Shown here: piece by piece, positions 42,981-50,167 of the stretch
Position numbering within the stretch: the stretch's first letter is position 1
Layout of the letters: each line of letters begins with the position of its first letter
Source of the DNA: Ruminococcaceae bacterium UBA3818
GTDB taxonomy: Bacteria; Bacillota; Clostridia; Oscillospirales; Ruminococcaceae
Length of the DNA stretch: 64,000 bases
Direction: 5' to 3'
Assembly (NCBI GenBank): GCA_002369315.1
Contig: DFDW01000006.1
Coordinates: 1 to 64,000 of the forward strand
Notes under the pieces: generated by a model
The model's database searches: none
What the model was told of the DNA's origin: nothing
The model's input: only the letters and a program-made list of their open reading frames with translations
Translations under genes and position numbers: made by a program

Positions 42981-44019
42981 AGGAGTTCGGGATTTTTCTC
43001 TGCGTTATGATATCCTGCGGGGTCAGATCAAATATGCCGAAGCGCGGGCGGTGGGACCTGCGGCGATTTCCATGGACATCCGCCGGAAAATCAAGCAGGT
43101 TTTCACCGGCGATCTGGTTTTACCGAATCAGATGGAACGGCTGAGCGACAGGCTTCGTCCGGTGCTCATTTTAAACGGCGTGGAATATCCGTTGGGGCAG
43201 TTTTTGCTTACCACGACAAGGCAGATACGGGAAGGCGGACGGTGCTTTTACCGCTGTGAAGGGTACGATCTTTGTTTTCTGGCGCAGCGGACCCGGGTGG
43301 AAAAAAGACCTTTTTTCCCCGCAGGGGAGCGATATACCGACCGGATTCAGGCACTGCTGCAGCAATGCGGGATCCAATCGGCCATTGTGGAAGATTCGGA
43401 CGAGATTTTTGCCACCGACCGGGAGGATTGGGAAATCGGTACAACGGTTTTGGATATTGTCAACAACTTACTGGATGAAATCAATTATCAGTCCTTGTGG
43501 TTCGATGCGGCGGGAAATGCTCGTATTGGCCCTGTTTGGGAGCCGTCGGTCAATCATATCCGGCACCGGTATGGTCCCGGACAGGAAAATGGCTACGCGC
43601 TGGTGAAGGAAGCTTATGAGCGGGAAGACGACCTGTTTAACGTGTGCAACGTCTTTGTGGTCCAGTGCGAAAATCCCGACCGGAAAGAAATGATGCAGGC
43701 AGTATCAGTTAACGATGATCCGGCATCCGCCCTTTCGGTTTTACGCCAGGGCAGGGTGATGGCCCCACCGGTCAAGCTGGACAACATCGCAAGCCAGTCC
43801 GCGCTGCAAAGATATGCGGATCTGCTTCGATGGCGATCAATGGCGGCGCAGGAGATAACTGTGATTCATACGGCGCTGAACCCGGTACACCAATGCGGAG
43901 ACATTTTGGCATTGGAAGGAGATCTGGCGCCGGGGGTGTATGAGGAGACCGGATGGGCGATGGAGCTTGCGCCAGGCGGACTGATGGAACATACATTGAG
44001 GAGAATTTTATATCGATGA
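42970..44019 (+). CDS. Phage tail hub-like protein
   Basis: This 349-residue protein resembles the hub/Gp37-like tail proteins of clostridial siphophages: DILRGQIKYAEARAVGPAAI, QFLLTTTRQIREGGRCFYRC, WEIGTTVLDIVNNLLDEINY and VIHTALNPVHQCGDILALEG. Such proteins sit at the tail tip and link the tube to the fibres. ATG 42970 has AGGAGG 6 nt upstream. It overlaps the Fn3 gene by 11 nt and the next gene by 4 nt (ATGA). Its presence without a tape-measure gene is odd. Confidence 0.65.
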   Translation: MENKGVRDFSLRYDILRGQIKYAEARAVGPAAISMDIRRKIKQVFTGDLVLPNQMERLSDRLRPVLILNGVEYPLGQFLLTTTRQIREGGRCFYRCEGYDLCFLAQRTRVEKRPFFPAGERYTDRIQALLQQCGIQSAIVEDSDEIFATDREDWEIGTTVLDIVNNLLDEINYQSLWFDAAGNARIGPVWEPSVNHIRHRYGPGQENGYALVKEAYEREDDLFNVCNVFVVQCENPDRKEMMQAVSVNDDPASALSVLRQGRVMAPPVKLDNIASQSALQRYADLLRWRSMAAQEITVIHTALNPVHQCGDILALEGDLAPGVYEETGWAMELAPGGLMEHTLRRILYR

Positions 44020-44624
44020 TTTATCAGGAAGAACAGGAAATTCGGGAAAAACAACCGGAAAACGCCAGCTTCGCAACGATCGCGCAGGTATATGAAGATG
44101 GTGTGACGCTGCTGTTCGGCAGCGAAAAGACGCCTAGTCAAAAAAGATATCAGGTCAACAGCTTTGCTGTTTTTCATCAGGGGGACCGGGTATTTTTAAC
44201 CAAGGACAGCGGTACCTATGTGGTTTTGTTTCCCGTCGGCGCGCCCAAATCGAGTTTTCGGGCAGACACGGCTGCGCAGGCGGACAAGGCCGCTGTCGCC
44301 GCAACAGCGGACAGGGCGGACGCCGCGTCCCATGCAGCCAGCGCAGACGATGCGGCGCATGCGGACTGCGCGGATACGGCCACGCGCCTGACAACGGCGC
44401 GGAGCATATCGCTGACAGGGGATGTGACTGCTTCCGGCAGCTTCAGCGGCGCCTCCAACCTGTCGATGGCGGCGACAGGTGTGAAAGCCAACGCGGTGAA
44501 AGATCAAGGCGGTCCGTCCAGCCGGTCAATACAATTTCGGGTCACGGCTGCGGGAAAACTGCAGTTTAAATCCAGCTACTACAACAATGCAAACTGGTAT
44601 AACATGGACGGTACACAGGCATAA
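44016..44624 (+). CDS. Phage fibre-like protein with Ala/Asp-rich repeats
   Basis: This protein has 202 residues. Residues 1-85 are an OB-like anchor (FATIAQVYEDGVTLLF, YQVNSFAVFHQGDRVFLTKD). Residues 90-130 are a low-complexity run built on A-D/A-x steps (ADTAAQADKAAVAATADRAD), predicted to form a helical stalk. The tail has the fibre motif SLTGDVTASGSFSGASNLSM, followed by SIQFRVTAAGKLQFKSSYYN. ATG 44016 overlaps the hub gene stop and has GAGGAG. It is a probable side or tip fibre. Confidence 0.75.
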   Translation: MIYQEEQEIREKQPENASFATIAQVYEDGVTLLFGSEKTPSQKRYQVNSFAVFHQGDRVFLTKDSGTYVVLFPVGAPKSSFRADTAAQADKAAVAATADRADAASHAASADDAAHADCADTATRLTTARSISLTGDVTASGSFSGASNLSMAATGVKANAVKDQGGPSSRSIQFRVTAAGKLQFKSSYYNNANWYNMDGTQA

Positions 44625-44639
44625 AAAAGGGGGGAGTAT

Positions 44640-46286
44640 ATGCAGCTAAAAGCAAATGAGCGGAAAGTAGTTAATACGCAGCCGCTGGATTATCTGTTCA
44701 CCCAGGGGGAATCGGGGGTGGACAGCATTCCAATCGTACTGCCGCTGCGGTATGGACAGGTAGATCTGTCAACGCTTCGTTGGTCTATCCAACTGGTCAG
44801 CGAGCGGGATACCTTTATCAGCAAACCGCTGACGGTACAAAAAGGCGAGGAAAATCTGACGGTGCTTTGGAATGTTGACGAAGACTGTACTGCTGTGCCG
44901 GGACGGGTGAAGCTGACAATTGTGGGAATCAGCGAAGACGGAACGGAAGTGATTAAATTTGACGGCAGGGAAATCCTGATTAAAGCAGCTGCTTACGGCA
45001 GCTTCGCACCTGCGCCTGACACCCTGTCAGCTGCCCTGGCGCAGGCGCAAAAATACGGAGAAGAAGCGGCGATTGCGGCACAACAGGCGGTGGAATCGGC
45101 TGCGTCGGCAAAGCAGGATGCCCAATTTGCGCAGGAAGCGGTGGGAAAAGGACCGTATATCGGAGAAAACAGCCACTGGTTTTTATACGACGCGACCGCG
45201 CAGGCACATTTGGACAGCGGTATTTCCGCCTATGGTGCCGAAGGGAAAAGCCCTTATATCGGCGAAGATGGATATTGGTATCAATGGGATCAGACAAACG
45301 GCATTTATCAAAAAACCGAAATCCAGGCCCAAGGTCCAAAAGGGGAGACGGGCGGTGTGGTATCGGTAAACGGGGTCATGCCGGACGGATTCGGAAATGT
45401 CGACGTGGAAGCGGGCGTGGCCTCCGTGTTTGGCCGGAGCGGAGCTGTTACAGCGCAATCAGGAGATTACACTGCGGATGAGATTGCACAAACGGACAGC
45501 CGGGTGTTTGTATCGCCGCAGGAAAAGGCAAAGTGGAATAGTCCGGGTGACATTATCAACGGTACTTTATCCGTCTGGCAGCGGTATAACGCTTCTGACA
45601 GCACGACCTACACCGATCCGGACAACGCCTATGTGGCCGACCGGTTCCGGGCAAGCGGTACCGGGACGGTAAAGCCTAACGAGAGAGGATACGGCGCGGA
45701 CATCACCGGAACGATTACGATGCAATACTGGATGGAAAAGAGAGACTTTGCGCTACTGCCGGATCCGGTTATCGTTTATTACAGCGTGGATGGCGTAATG
45801 CAAAGCGTGAGCACCCCGAAATCCGGTGTTGCCACTGACAGCGATGGAAACGGGTGTGTATTCAGCCAGGCAATCACAGACCAAACGCTGGACTGGGTAA
45901 GCCTGTATCCGGGCAGACCGGTACGCCCATATGCGGAAGAATTGGCATTATGCCAGCGGTATGCCGTAATGTATCGGCCGGCCAACGGGAACATGCTCAC
46001 ATTTCCGGGAAATCCGGTCAGTGATTTAAACCATGCTCGGTTTCAGGTGATCCTGCCGTCCGTGATGCGCACAAAACCAACCGCGCTGGCAAACAACATT
46101 ACAACCGGCGGAGGAACCAGCGGCATGACAGAATCCGCCCATGCGATCACGGCTTCCACGGTAGCGGCAAACTGCGGAACTGTTGTCATGGTAGACTGTA
46201 CGACGTCCGGTTTAGGCCAAACGAATATCTATTTTCTGAGAATCCCAATGGGTGGGTATCTGCTGTTGGACGCAGAAATCTATTGA
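44640..46286 (+). CDS. Baseplate upper protein-like fibre (BppU type)
   Basis: This protein has 548 residues. Residues 1-120 resemble the BppU N-terminal immunoglobulin-like domain (LPLRYGQVDLSTLRWSIQLV). A helical Ala-rich stalk follows (LAQAQKYGEEAAIAAQQAVE), then two copies of a GPYIGENSHWF/SPYIGEDGYWY motif, a short collagen-like GPKGETG and the common fibre segment VFGRSGAVTAQSGDYTADEI. The C-terminal 230 residues are a beta-rich receptor-binding head. ATG 44640 has GGGGGGAG. It is the probable receptor-binding protein. Confidence 0.82.
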   Translation: MQLKANERKVVNTQPLDYLFTQGESGVDSIPIVLPLRYGQVDLSTLRWSIQLVSERDTFISKPLTVQKGEENLTVLWNVDEDCTAVPGRVKLTIVGISEDGTEVIKFDGREILIKAAAYGSFAPAPDTLSAALAQAQKYGEEAAIAAQQAVESAASAKQDAQFAQEAVGKGPYIGENSHWFLYDATAQAHLDSGISAYGAEGKSPYIGEDGYWYQWDQTNGIYQKTEIQAQGPKGETGGVVSVNGVMPDGFGNVDVEAGVASVFGRSGAVTAQSGDYTADEIAQTDSRVFVSPQEKAKWNSPGDIINGTLSVWQRYNASDSTTYTDPDNAYVADRFRASGTGTVKPNERGYGADITGTITMQYWMEKRDFALLPDPVIVYYSVDGVMQSVSTPKSGVATDSDGNGCVFSQAITDQTLDWVSLYPGRPVRPYAEELALCQRYAVMYRPANGNMLTFPGNPVSDLNHARFQVILPSVMRTKPTALANNITTGGGTSGMTESAHAITASTVAANCGTVVMVDCTTSGLGQTNIYFLRIPMGGYLLLDAEIY

Positions 46287-46429
46287 TTGGGAATGGAAGC
46301 CGGAAGATCCGGAAGAATTTCCAAAATGCTTTGCGGATAAATGTGTCCCGATTATCGGACTGGAGATTTGCTATGATAGGTCTGCAGGGGAAAGCTTTCC
46401 TCGATTGACAGCAGGGAGAAAGACAGGCG

Positions 46430-46846
46430 ATGAAGCATGATCTGAATGAAGTGTACAAAGATCTGGAACAAGCGGATATTGCTGTTGTGCCGTATCAATT
46501 CCATCATTTGAAAAGCGTTTCGCTGGCTGAGGAAAAAGTGGTGGGAATTGACCGCAGCAAGATCGATGGCTGTGCGGAAGAGTATACGATTTTAATCCAC
46601 GAAAAGGGCCACTTCGATTCCGGCGCGTTTTATACGGCATCCAGTCCTTATCCGATAAAAGAGCAGGCCGAATGCAGAGCAGACCGGGCGGCAATTTTGC
46701 AGTATATCCCACTGGAGGAACTACGGGAGTGCCTCAGGCACGGAATCGTGGAACCGTGGGATTTGGCAGAGCATTTTGGGGTAACGGAGGAATTTATGCG
46801 CAAATCTATCGGGTATTACCGGGATGTAATGGGAATTGTCCTTTGA
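46430..46846 (+). CDS. ImmA/IrrE-like metallopeptidase
   Basis: This protein has 138 residues. The zinc motif HEKGH (His57, Glu58, His61) and the downstream KEQAECRADRAAI, whose Glu is the likely third ligand, match ImmA/IrrE proteases that cleave XRE repressors of mobile elements and so induce them. It closes the phage module, 140 bp after the last fibre gene, on the plus strand. Its likely target is the XRE repressor at 33432, about 13 kb away. ATG 46430 has only a weak ribosome site, so expression may be low. Confidence 0.85.
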   Translation: MKHDLNEVYKDLEQADIAVVPYQFHHLKSVSLAEEKVVGIDRSKIDGCAEEYTILIHEKGHFDSGAFYTASSPYPIKEQAECRADRAAILQYIPLEELRECLRHGIVEPWDLAEHFGVTEEFMRKSIGYYRDVMGIVL

Positions 46847-46907
46847 TGGATTTGTCCGAAAAATAACCGCAAAGAGGAAAGAACCTGCATAAAAAATTGG
46901 GCAAACA

Positions 46908-46939
46908 AAAAAGCGGAGGAAAAAGCCCTCCGCTTTTTA
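46908..46939. terminator. Bidirectional terminator between the phage module and the YeiH gene
   Basis: AAAAAGCGGAGG pairs with CCTCCGCTTTTT with T-runs on both strands, between convergent genes. Confidence 0.92.
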
Positions 46940-46948
46940 CTTCCTATT

Positions 46949-47956
46949 TTACCATAGCTTGAGCAGGACCTGCATTCCCAAAGATGCGAATGCGACAGCC
47001 GCCCAGCAGCACAACCCCAAGAGAATCGGTTTTCCGCCGTTCTTAATCAGGCTGACCAGATTGGTGTTGAGACCGATAGCCGCCATTGCCATGGTAATAA
47101 GAAATTTGCCGAAGCTGACAATCGGTTTACTGATGGTGGCGGGCATACCAGTGACTGTGCTGATGACAGCAGCCAGCAGGAAAAACAGAATAAACCAGGG
47201 AAAAATTTTAGCAAGGCTGAAATTGCCCTTGGCATTTTGTTTTTCTTTGCGGGAGCGGTATAAAGCCAGCACAAAGGTAATTGGAATGATGGCCAGGGTG
47301 CGGGTCAATTTTACAATGGTAGCCAAAGTCAAAGCGGTATCGTTGCCAACGGCGCTGCTCCAGGTTGTGGCTGCGGCAACGACAGAAGAGGTATCGTTTA
47401 CAGCGGTACCGGCCCACATGCCGAATCCCTGATCGCTCATGCCCAGAGCCATGCCAGCGGCGGGAAAAATAAAAGCGGCCAGCACGTTAAAAAGAAAAAT
47501 AGTGGAGATGGATTTGGCAACATCCTCGTCGTCTGCGTCGATAACCGGGGCAGTGGCCGCAATGGCAGAGCCGCCGCAGATGGAAGAACCGACTCCGATG
47601 AGAATAGCGGTTTTGGACGGGATTTTCAACAGCCGGCTGACCAGATAGGCAACAATCAAAGCGGTGGAAATCGTGACGACGATAATCAGCAAGGATTGAC
47701 GGCCGACTTCCAGAATGTGAAACAGGTTCATATCAAAACCCAGCAGAATAATTGCGTATTGCAGAACTTTTTTCGAAGTAAAAGTAATGCCGCTTTGCAA
47801 TGCCGGCTTTCGCGGGATCATCGCTACCAAAAGACCAATGAGGATAGCCAGCACCGGGCCGCCGACTACCGGAAACAGTTTGCCGAGATACCAGGCCGGA
47901 ATGGCAATGGCCAGGCACAAAAGCATGCCGGACCAGTTCTTTTTGATAAAACTCAT
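46949..47956 (-). CDS. YeiH-family putative sulfate exporter
   Basis: This 335-residue membrane protein has about ten helices. It matches the YeiH/Cons_hypoth698 family by LQYAIILLGFDMNLFHILEV, GVGSSICGGSAIAATAPVID and FGMWAGTAVNDTSSVVAAAT. Members are thought to export sulfate or sulfonate-related anions (family annotation, weakly tested). ATG 47956 has GGGAGGAACG. A promoter with TACGAT as -10 lies close upstream. It stands alone. Confidence 0.93.
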   Translation of the reverse strand: MSFIKKNWSGMLLCLAIAIPAWYLGKLFPVVGGPVLAILIGLLVAMIPRKPALQSGITFTSKKVLQYAIILLGFDMNLFHILEVGRQSLLIIVVTISTALIVAYLVSRLLKIPSKTAILIGVGSSICGGSAIAATAPVIDADDEDVAKSISTIFLFNVLAAFIFPAAGMALGMSDQGFGMWAGTAVNDTSSVVAAATTWSSAVGNDTALTLATIVKLTRTLAIIPITFVLALYRSRKEKQNAKGNFSLAKIFPWFILFFLLAAVISTVTGMPATISKPIVSFGKFLITMAMAAIGLNTNLVSLIKNGGKPILLGLCCWAAVAFASLGMQVLLKLW

Positions 47957-48103
47957 ATCGTTCCTCCCTTTGCCTTTTCAGACATTGATTGCTTTTTCTA
48001 TCGTACCACATTGTCAGCCGGGTGAAAAGCACAGAATTTTACAAAATGATTCGTTTGGCCGACATTTTCTTTTCCGCAAGCGCCATTTCCTCCAACAAAA
48101 GGA

Positions 48104-48127
48104 TACCCGCCTTGAACAAAGGCGGGT
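48104..48127 (-). terminator. Hairpin after the amidotransferase pair
   Basis: On the minus strand ACCCGCCTTTG pairs with CAAGGCGGGT and is followed by ATCCTTTTG. The T-run is interrupted, so it is a moderate terminator, about 40 bp after the stop at 48167. Confidence 0.55.
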
Positions 48128-48166
48128 AAAACCAGACAATCCCAAAAGCAAATTCGAAAGTTGCGT

Positions 48167-48865
48167 TTACTTTTTATGTTCCATGCAGATTTCACTGAAT
48201 TTTTGGAACAGAACAGTGGTATCCGGCCCGTCGAAAGGATCGGGCAGATCGCCGCGCATCCGTTCCGGATGCCATTGAACCGCGTAAATCGGCTGAGATT
48301 CATGCTCAATTGCCTCGATGACTCCGTCGTGGGAGCGGGCAGTAATTTTCAGCCCGTCGGCCAGCTGATCGATCCGGTTATTGTGGCGGCTGTTGGTGAT
48401 AAATTTCTCGCCAAACAGCTCGCAGATCAAAGAACCGGGTTCCGCGACGATTTCGTGCTTATGCATCAAATGCTCCACGCCGTCGGTGAGTTTGAATTTT
48501 TTCGCCAGGGTACCGCCCAGAAACACGTTGACGTTCTGCTGGCCGCGGCAAATACCAAGAACCGGCTTCCCGGCCCGCTGAAACGCGTAGAATAATTCCC
48601 GGTCCAAAGGATCCCGTTTTTGTTTTTCGATGACCTTAGCCTGCGCAGCGTATTCGGGAGAGGGGGTAAACATCGCGCTGCCGGTGAGGACCAGACCATC
48701 GCACAGACGGGCGTATTCTTCCACCAACTCAATATCGGTAGCCATGACAGGGACACCGCCGCCCGCGGTGACACCCAGAAAATACTTTTTATTGACCATC
48801 CAGCCGTCGCTAAAAAACATGGGCTCCACAGCGGGAGCGGGTGCAATACAAATAATCGGTTTCAT
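48167..48865 (-). CDS. Class I glutamine amidotransferase-like gamma-glutamyl hydrolase (peptidase C26)
   Basis: This cytoplasmic 232-residue enzyme is related to PuuD, which hydrolyses gamma-glutamyl-GABA and similar gamma-glutamyl compounds. The triad is visible: nucleophile Cys106 in LGICRGQQNVN, and His and Glu in AVQWHPERM near the end. ATG 48865 has AAAGGAGGCGA and overlaps the stop of the upstream paralogue by one base (TGATG), so the two are translationally coupled. The substrate is not known. Confidence 0.88.
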   Translation of the reverse strand: MKPIICIAPAPAVEPMFFSDGWMVNKKYFLGVTAGGGVPVMATDIELVEEYARLCDGLVLTGSAMFTPSPEYAAQAKVIEKQKRDPLDRELFYAFQRAGKPVLGICRGQQNVNVFLGGTLAKKFKLTDGVEHLMHKHEIVAEPGSLICELFGEKFITNSRHNNRIDQLADGLKITARSHDGVIEAIEHESQPIYAVQWHPERMRGDLPDPFDGPDTTVLFQKFSEICMEHKK

Positions 48866-49557
48866 CAGCGGTCGCCTCCTTTGCAAAGGGTCACCAGACG
48901 TTCGAACAGCGCTTTGTCCGATTCGGTCTGGGATTGTTCCGGATGCCATTGTACGGCAAACACCGGCAGGGAAGTATGTTCAATGGCCTCTACAAGACCA
49001 TCCGGAGATTTGGCGCAGACTTTCAATTCGCGGCCCAGCGCTTTGATCCCCTCATGATGGCGACTGACCACTTCCTCCTGCGCGCTGTAGCAGGAGACGA
49101 AAGAATCCGGCTCTGCCAAAACGGTGTGATTTTGCTGTTCGTGCTCCAGTCCGGGCTCAGCAGGCAGGTCCATATACAAAGAACCGCCCTGCGCCACGTT
49201 TATAACCTGGAGGCCCCGTCCAATGCCGAATACCGGTTTTCCCGCATCCATAAAGCCCCGAAGCAGGGTGAAATCCATATCGTCCCGCAGCTCATTGAGC
49301 GGATGATTCGGCCCGCCCATGCGGTCTTTGTAGATCTCGCCGTAATTGCCGGCATGGATGTCAGAAGCTCCGCCGGTGAGCAGAAGGCCATCTGCCATGG
49401 CGACATATTCTGCGGCGCAGTTTACGTCAAAAGCTACGACGGGGATACCGCCGGCTTCTAAAACGCATTTGGTGTAATTGCTGCTGATAATCGTATGCGG
49501 AGCCTGAAACATGGGGTTAAACCCATCGTCCGGCGCAATCAGGATTACAGGTTTCAT
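48865..49557 (-). CDS. C26-like paralogue with the catalytic cysteine replaced
   Basis: This 230-residue tandem paralogue of the downstream gene has the nucleophile motif GIGRGLQVIN, with Gly113 in place of Cys (codon GGA where the partner has TGC). The QWHPEQ His and Glu are kept, as is the rest of the fold (LLLTGGASDI, VAQGGSL). It should not hydrolyse by the normal mechanism. It may be a regulatory or structural partner of the active copy, since the genes are coupled. ATG 49557 has GGAGGA upstream. Confidence 0.85.
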   Translation of the reverse strand: MKPVILIAPDDGFNPMFQAPHTIISSNYTKCVLEAGGIPVVAFDVNCAAEYVAMADGLLLTGGASDIHAGNYGEIYKDRMGGPNHPLNELRDDMDFTLLRGFMDAGKPVFGIGRGLQVINVAQGGSLYMDLPAEPGLEHEQQNHTVLAEPDSFVSCYSAQEEVVSRHHEGIKALGRELKVCAKSPDGLVEAIEHTSLPVFAVQWHPEQSQTESDKALFERLVTLCKGGDR

Positions 49558-49744
49558 CTTTTTCCTCCGTTCTGCAACAGCTGTTTTTAGCCAGATAAAA
49601 CAGCGGCGAAAGTTTCATAAGGTACCTATTTATTAATATACCCTTTTGCGGAGGGTGTGTCAAATTTTTTTCTGAAGAAGAAAAAGGACGAGGGAAAAAG
49701 GAAACTGTATTTTCAGAAAAGAAGCGGGATTTTTTGTAAGATCC

Positions 49745-49773
49745 TTGACTTTGCTTTTGGGTTATGATAAAAT
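49745..49773 (+). promoter_or_regulatory. Promoter of the tRNA-Ser pair
   Basis: TTGACT (49745-49750) and TAAAAT (49768-49773) are spaced by 17 bp and lie 16 bp before the first tRNA. Confidence 0.85.
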
Positions 49774-49789
49774 AATCTCCGTCACGGAT

Positions 49790-49876
49790 GGAGAGGTGTC
49801 CGAGCGGTTTAAGGAGCTGGTCTTGAAAACCAGTGACTCGAAAGAGCCAAGGGTTCGAATCCCTTCCTCTCCGCCA
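49790..49876 (+). tRNA. tRNA-Ser (anticodon TGA)
   Basis: This class II tRNA of 87 nt has acceptor GGAGAGG/CCTCTCC and anticodon stem CTGGT/ACCAG with loop CTTGAAA, so the anticodon is TGA and reads UCA. It has a long variable arm (GACTCGAAAGAGCC), a GTTCGAAT T-loop and encoded CCA. Confidence 0.97.
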
Positions 49877-49922
49877 TTTTCCATCCAGACAGACAATCAA
49901 ATCATCGTTTGGTTACCGATTC

Positions 49923-50013
49923 GGAGATGTACTCAAGTTGGTGACGAGGCGCCCCTGCTAAGGGCGTAGGCTGGGAAACTGGCGCGAGAGTTCGAGTCTC
50001 TCCATCTCCGCCA
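49923..50013 (+). tRNA. tRNA-Ser (anticodon GCT)
   Basis: This class II tRNA of 91 nt has acceptor GGAGATG/CATCTCC and anticodon stem CGCCC/GGGCG with loop CTGCTAA, so the anticodon is GCT and reads AGC/AGU. It has a long variable arm, a GTTCGAGT T-loop and encoded CCA. It shares a promoter with the other tRNA-Ser 46 bp upstream. Confidence 0.97.
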
Positions 50014-50060
50014 AAAGGCTTGCAAATCGCTTATGGATGCGGTTTGCAAGCCTTTTTTTG
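50014..50060 (+). terminator. Terminator of the tRNA-Ser pair
   Basis: AAAAGGCTTGCAAATCGC pairs with GCGGTTTGCAAGCCTTTT (one G-U) and ends in seven Ts, directly behind the CCA of the second tRNA. Confidence 0.95.
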
Positions 50061-50113
50061 CTTGCAGACAGCAGGAAAGGTAAATTTTAAAGGAAAATTG
50101 GAAAGAAAACGAA

Positions 50114-50148
50114 AAATCAGCCAAAATGCTTTTTGGCGGATTTTTTAT
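50114..50148. terminator. Terminator of the metal ATPase operon
   Basis: AAAATCAGCCAAAA pairs with TTTTGGCGGATTTT (one mismatch) with T-runs on both strands. On the minus strand it is 20 bp past the ATPase stop. Confidence 0.8.
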
Positions 50149-50167
50149 ATGATTTTGCTGATTGATT

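Larger units (their letters stand above)
33432..46846 (+). mobile_element. Compact phage-derived morphogenesis module
   Basis: Between argS and the YeiH gene lies a block with an XRE repressor, a small hypothetical gene, then fifteen plus-strand genes from terminase to fibres, and an ImmA/IrrE-like protease. Many of the genes overlap by a few bases. Gene order up to the connectors is that of a tailed phage with a GP20-type scaffold. I found no integrase, recombinase, replication, holin, endolysin, tail sheath or tape-measure gene, and no obvious direct repeats at the ends. This is a defective prophage, or a domesticated particle like PBSX or a gene transfer agent; the latter is inference. The ends are approximate. 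Confidence 0.75.

Noticed and set aside
46252..46440. A 62-codon frame between the last fibre gene and the protease gene
   Set aside because: It overlaps the fibre gene end, has no ribosome site and an odd composition; a shorter frame inside is only 15 codons.
49790..50013. tRNA-Ser genes as the attachment site of the phage module
   Set aside because: I see no repeat of their 3' ends at the module borders, and they lie 3 kb outside it.
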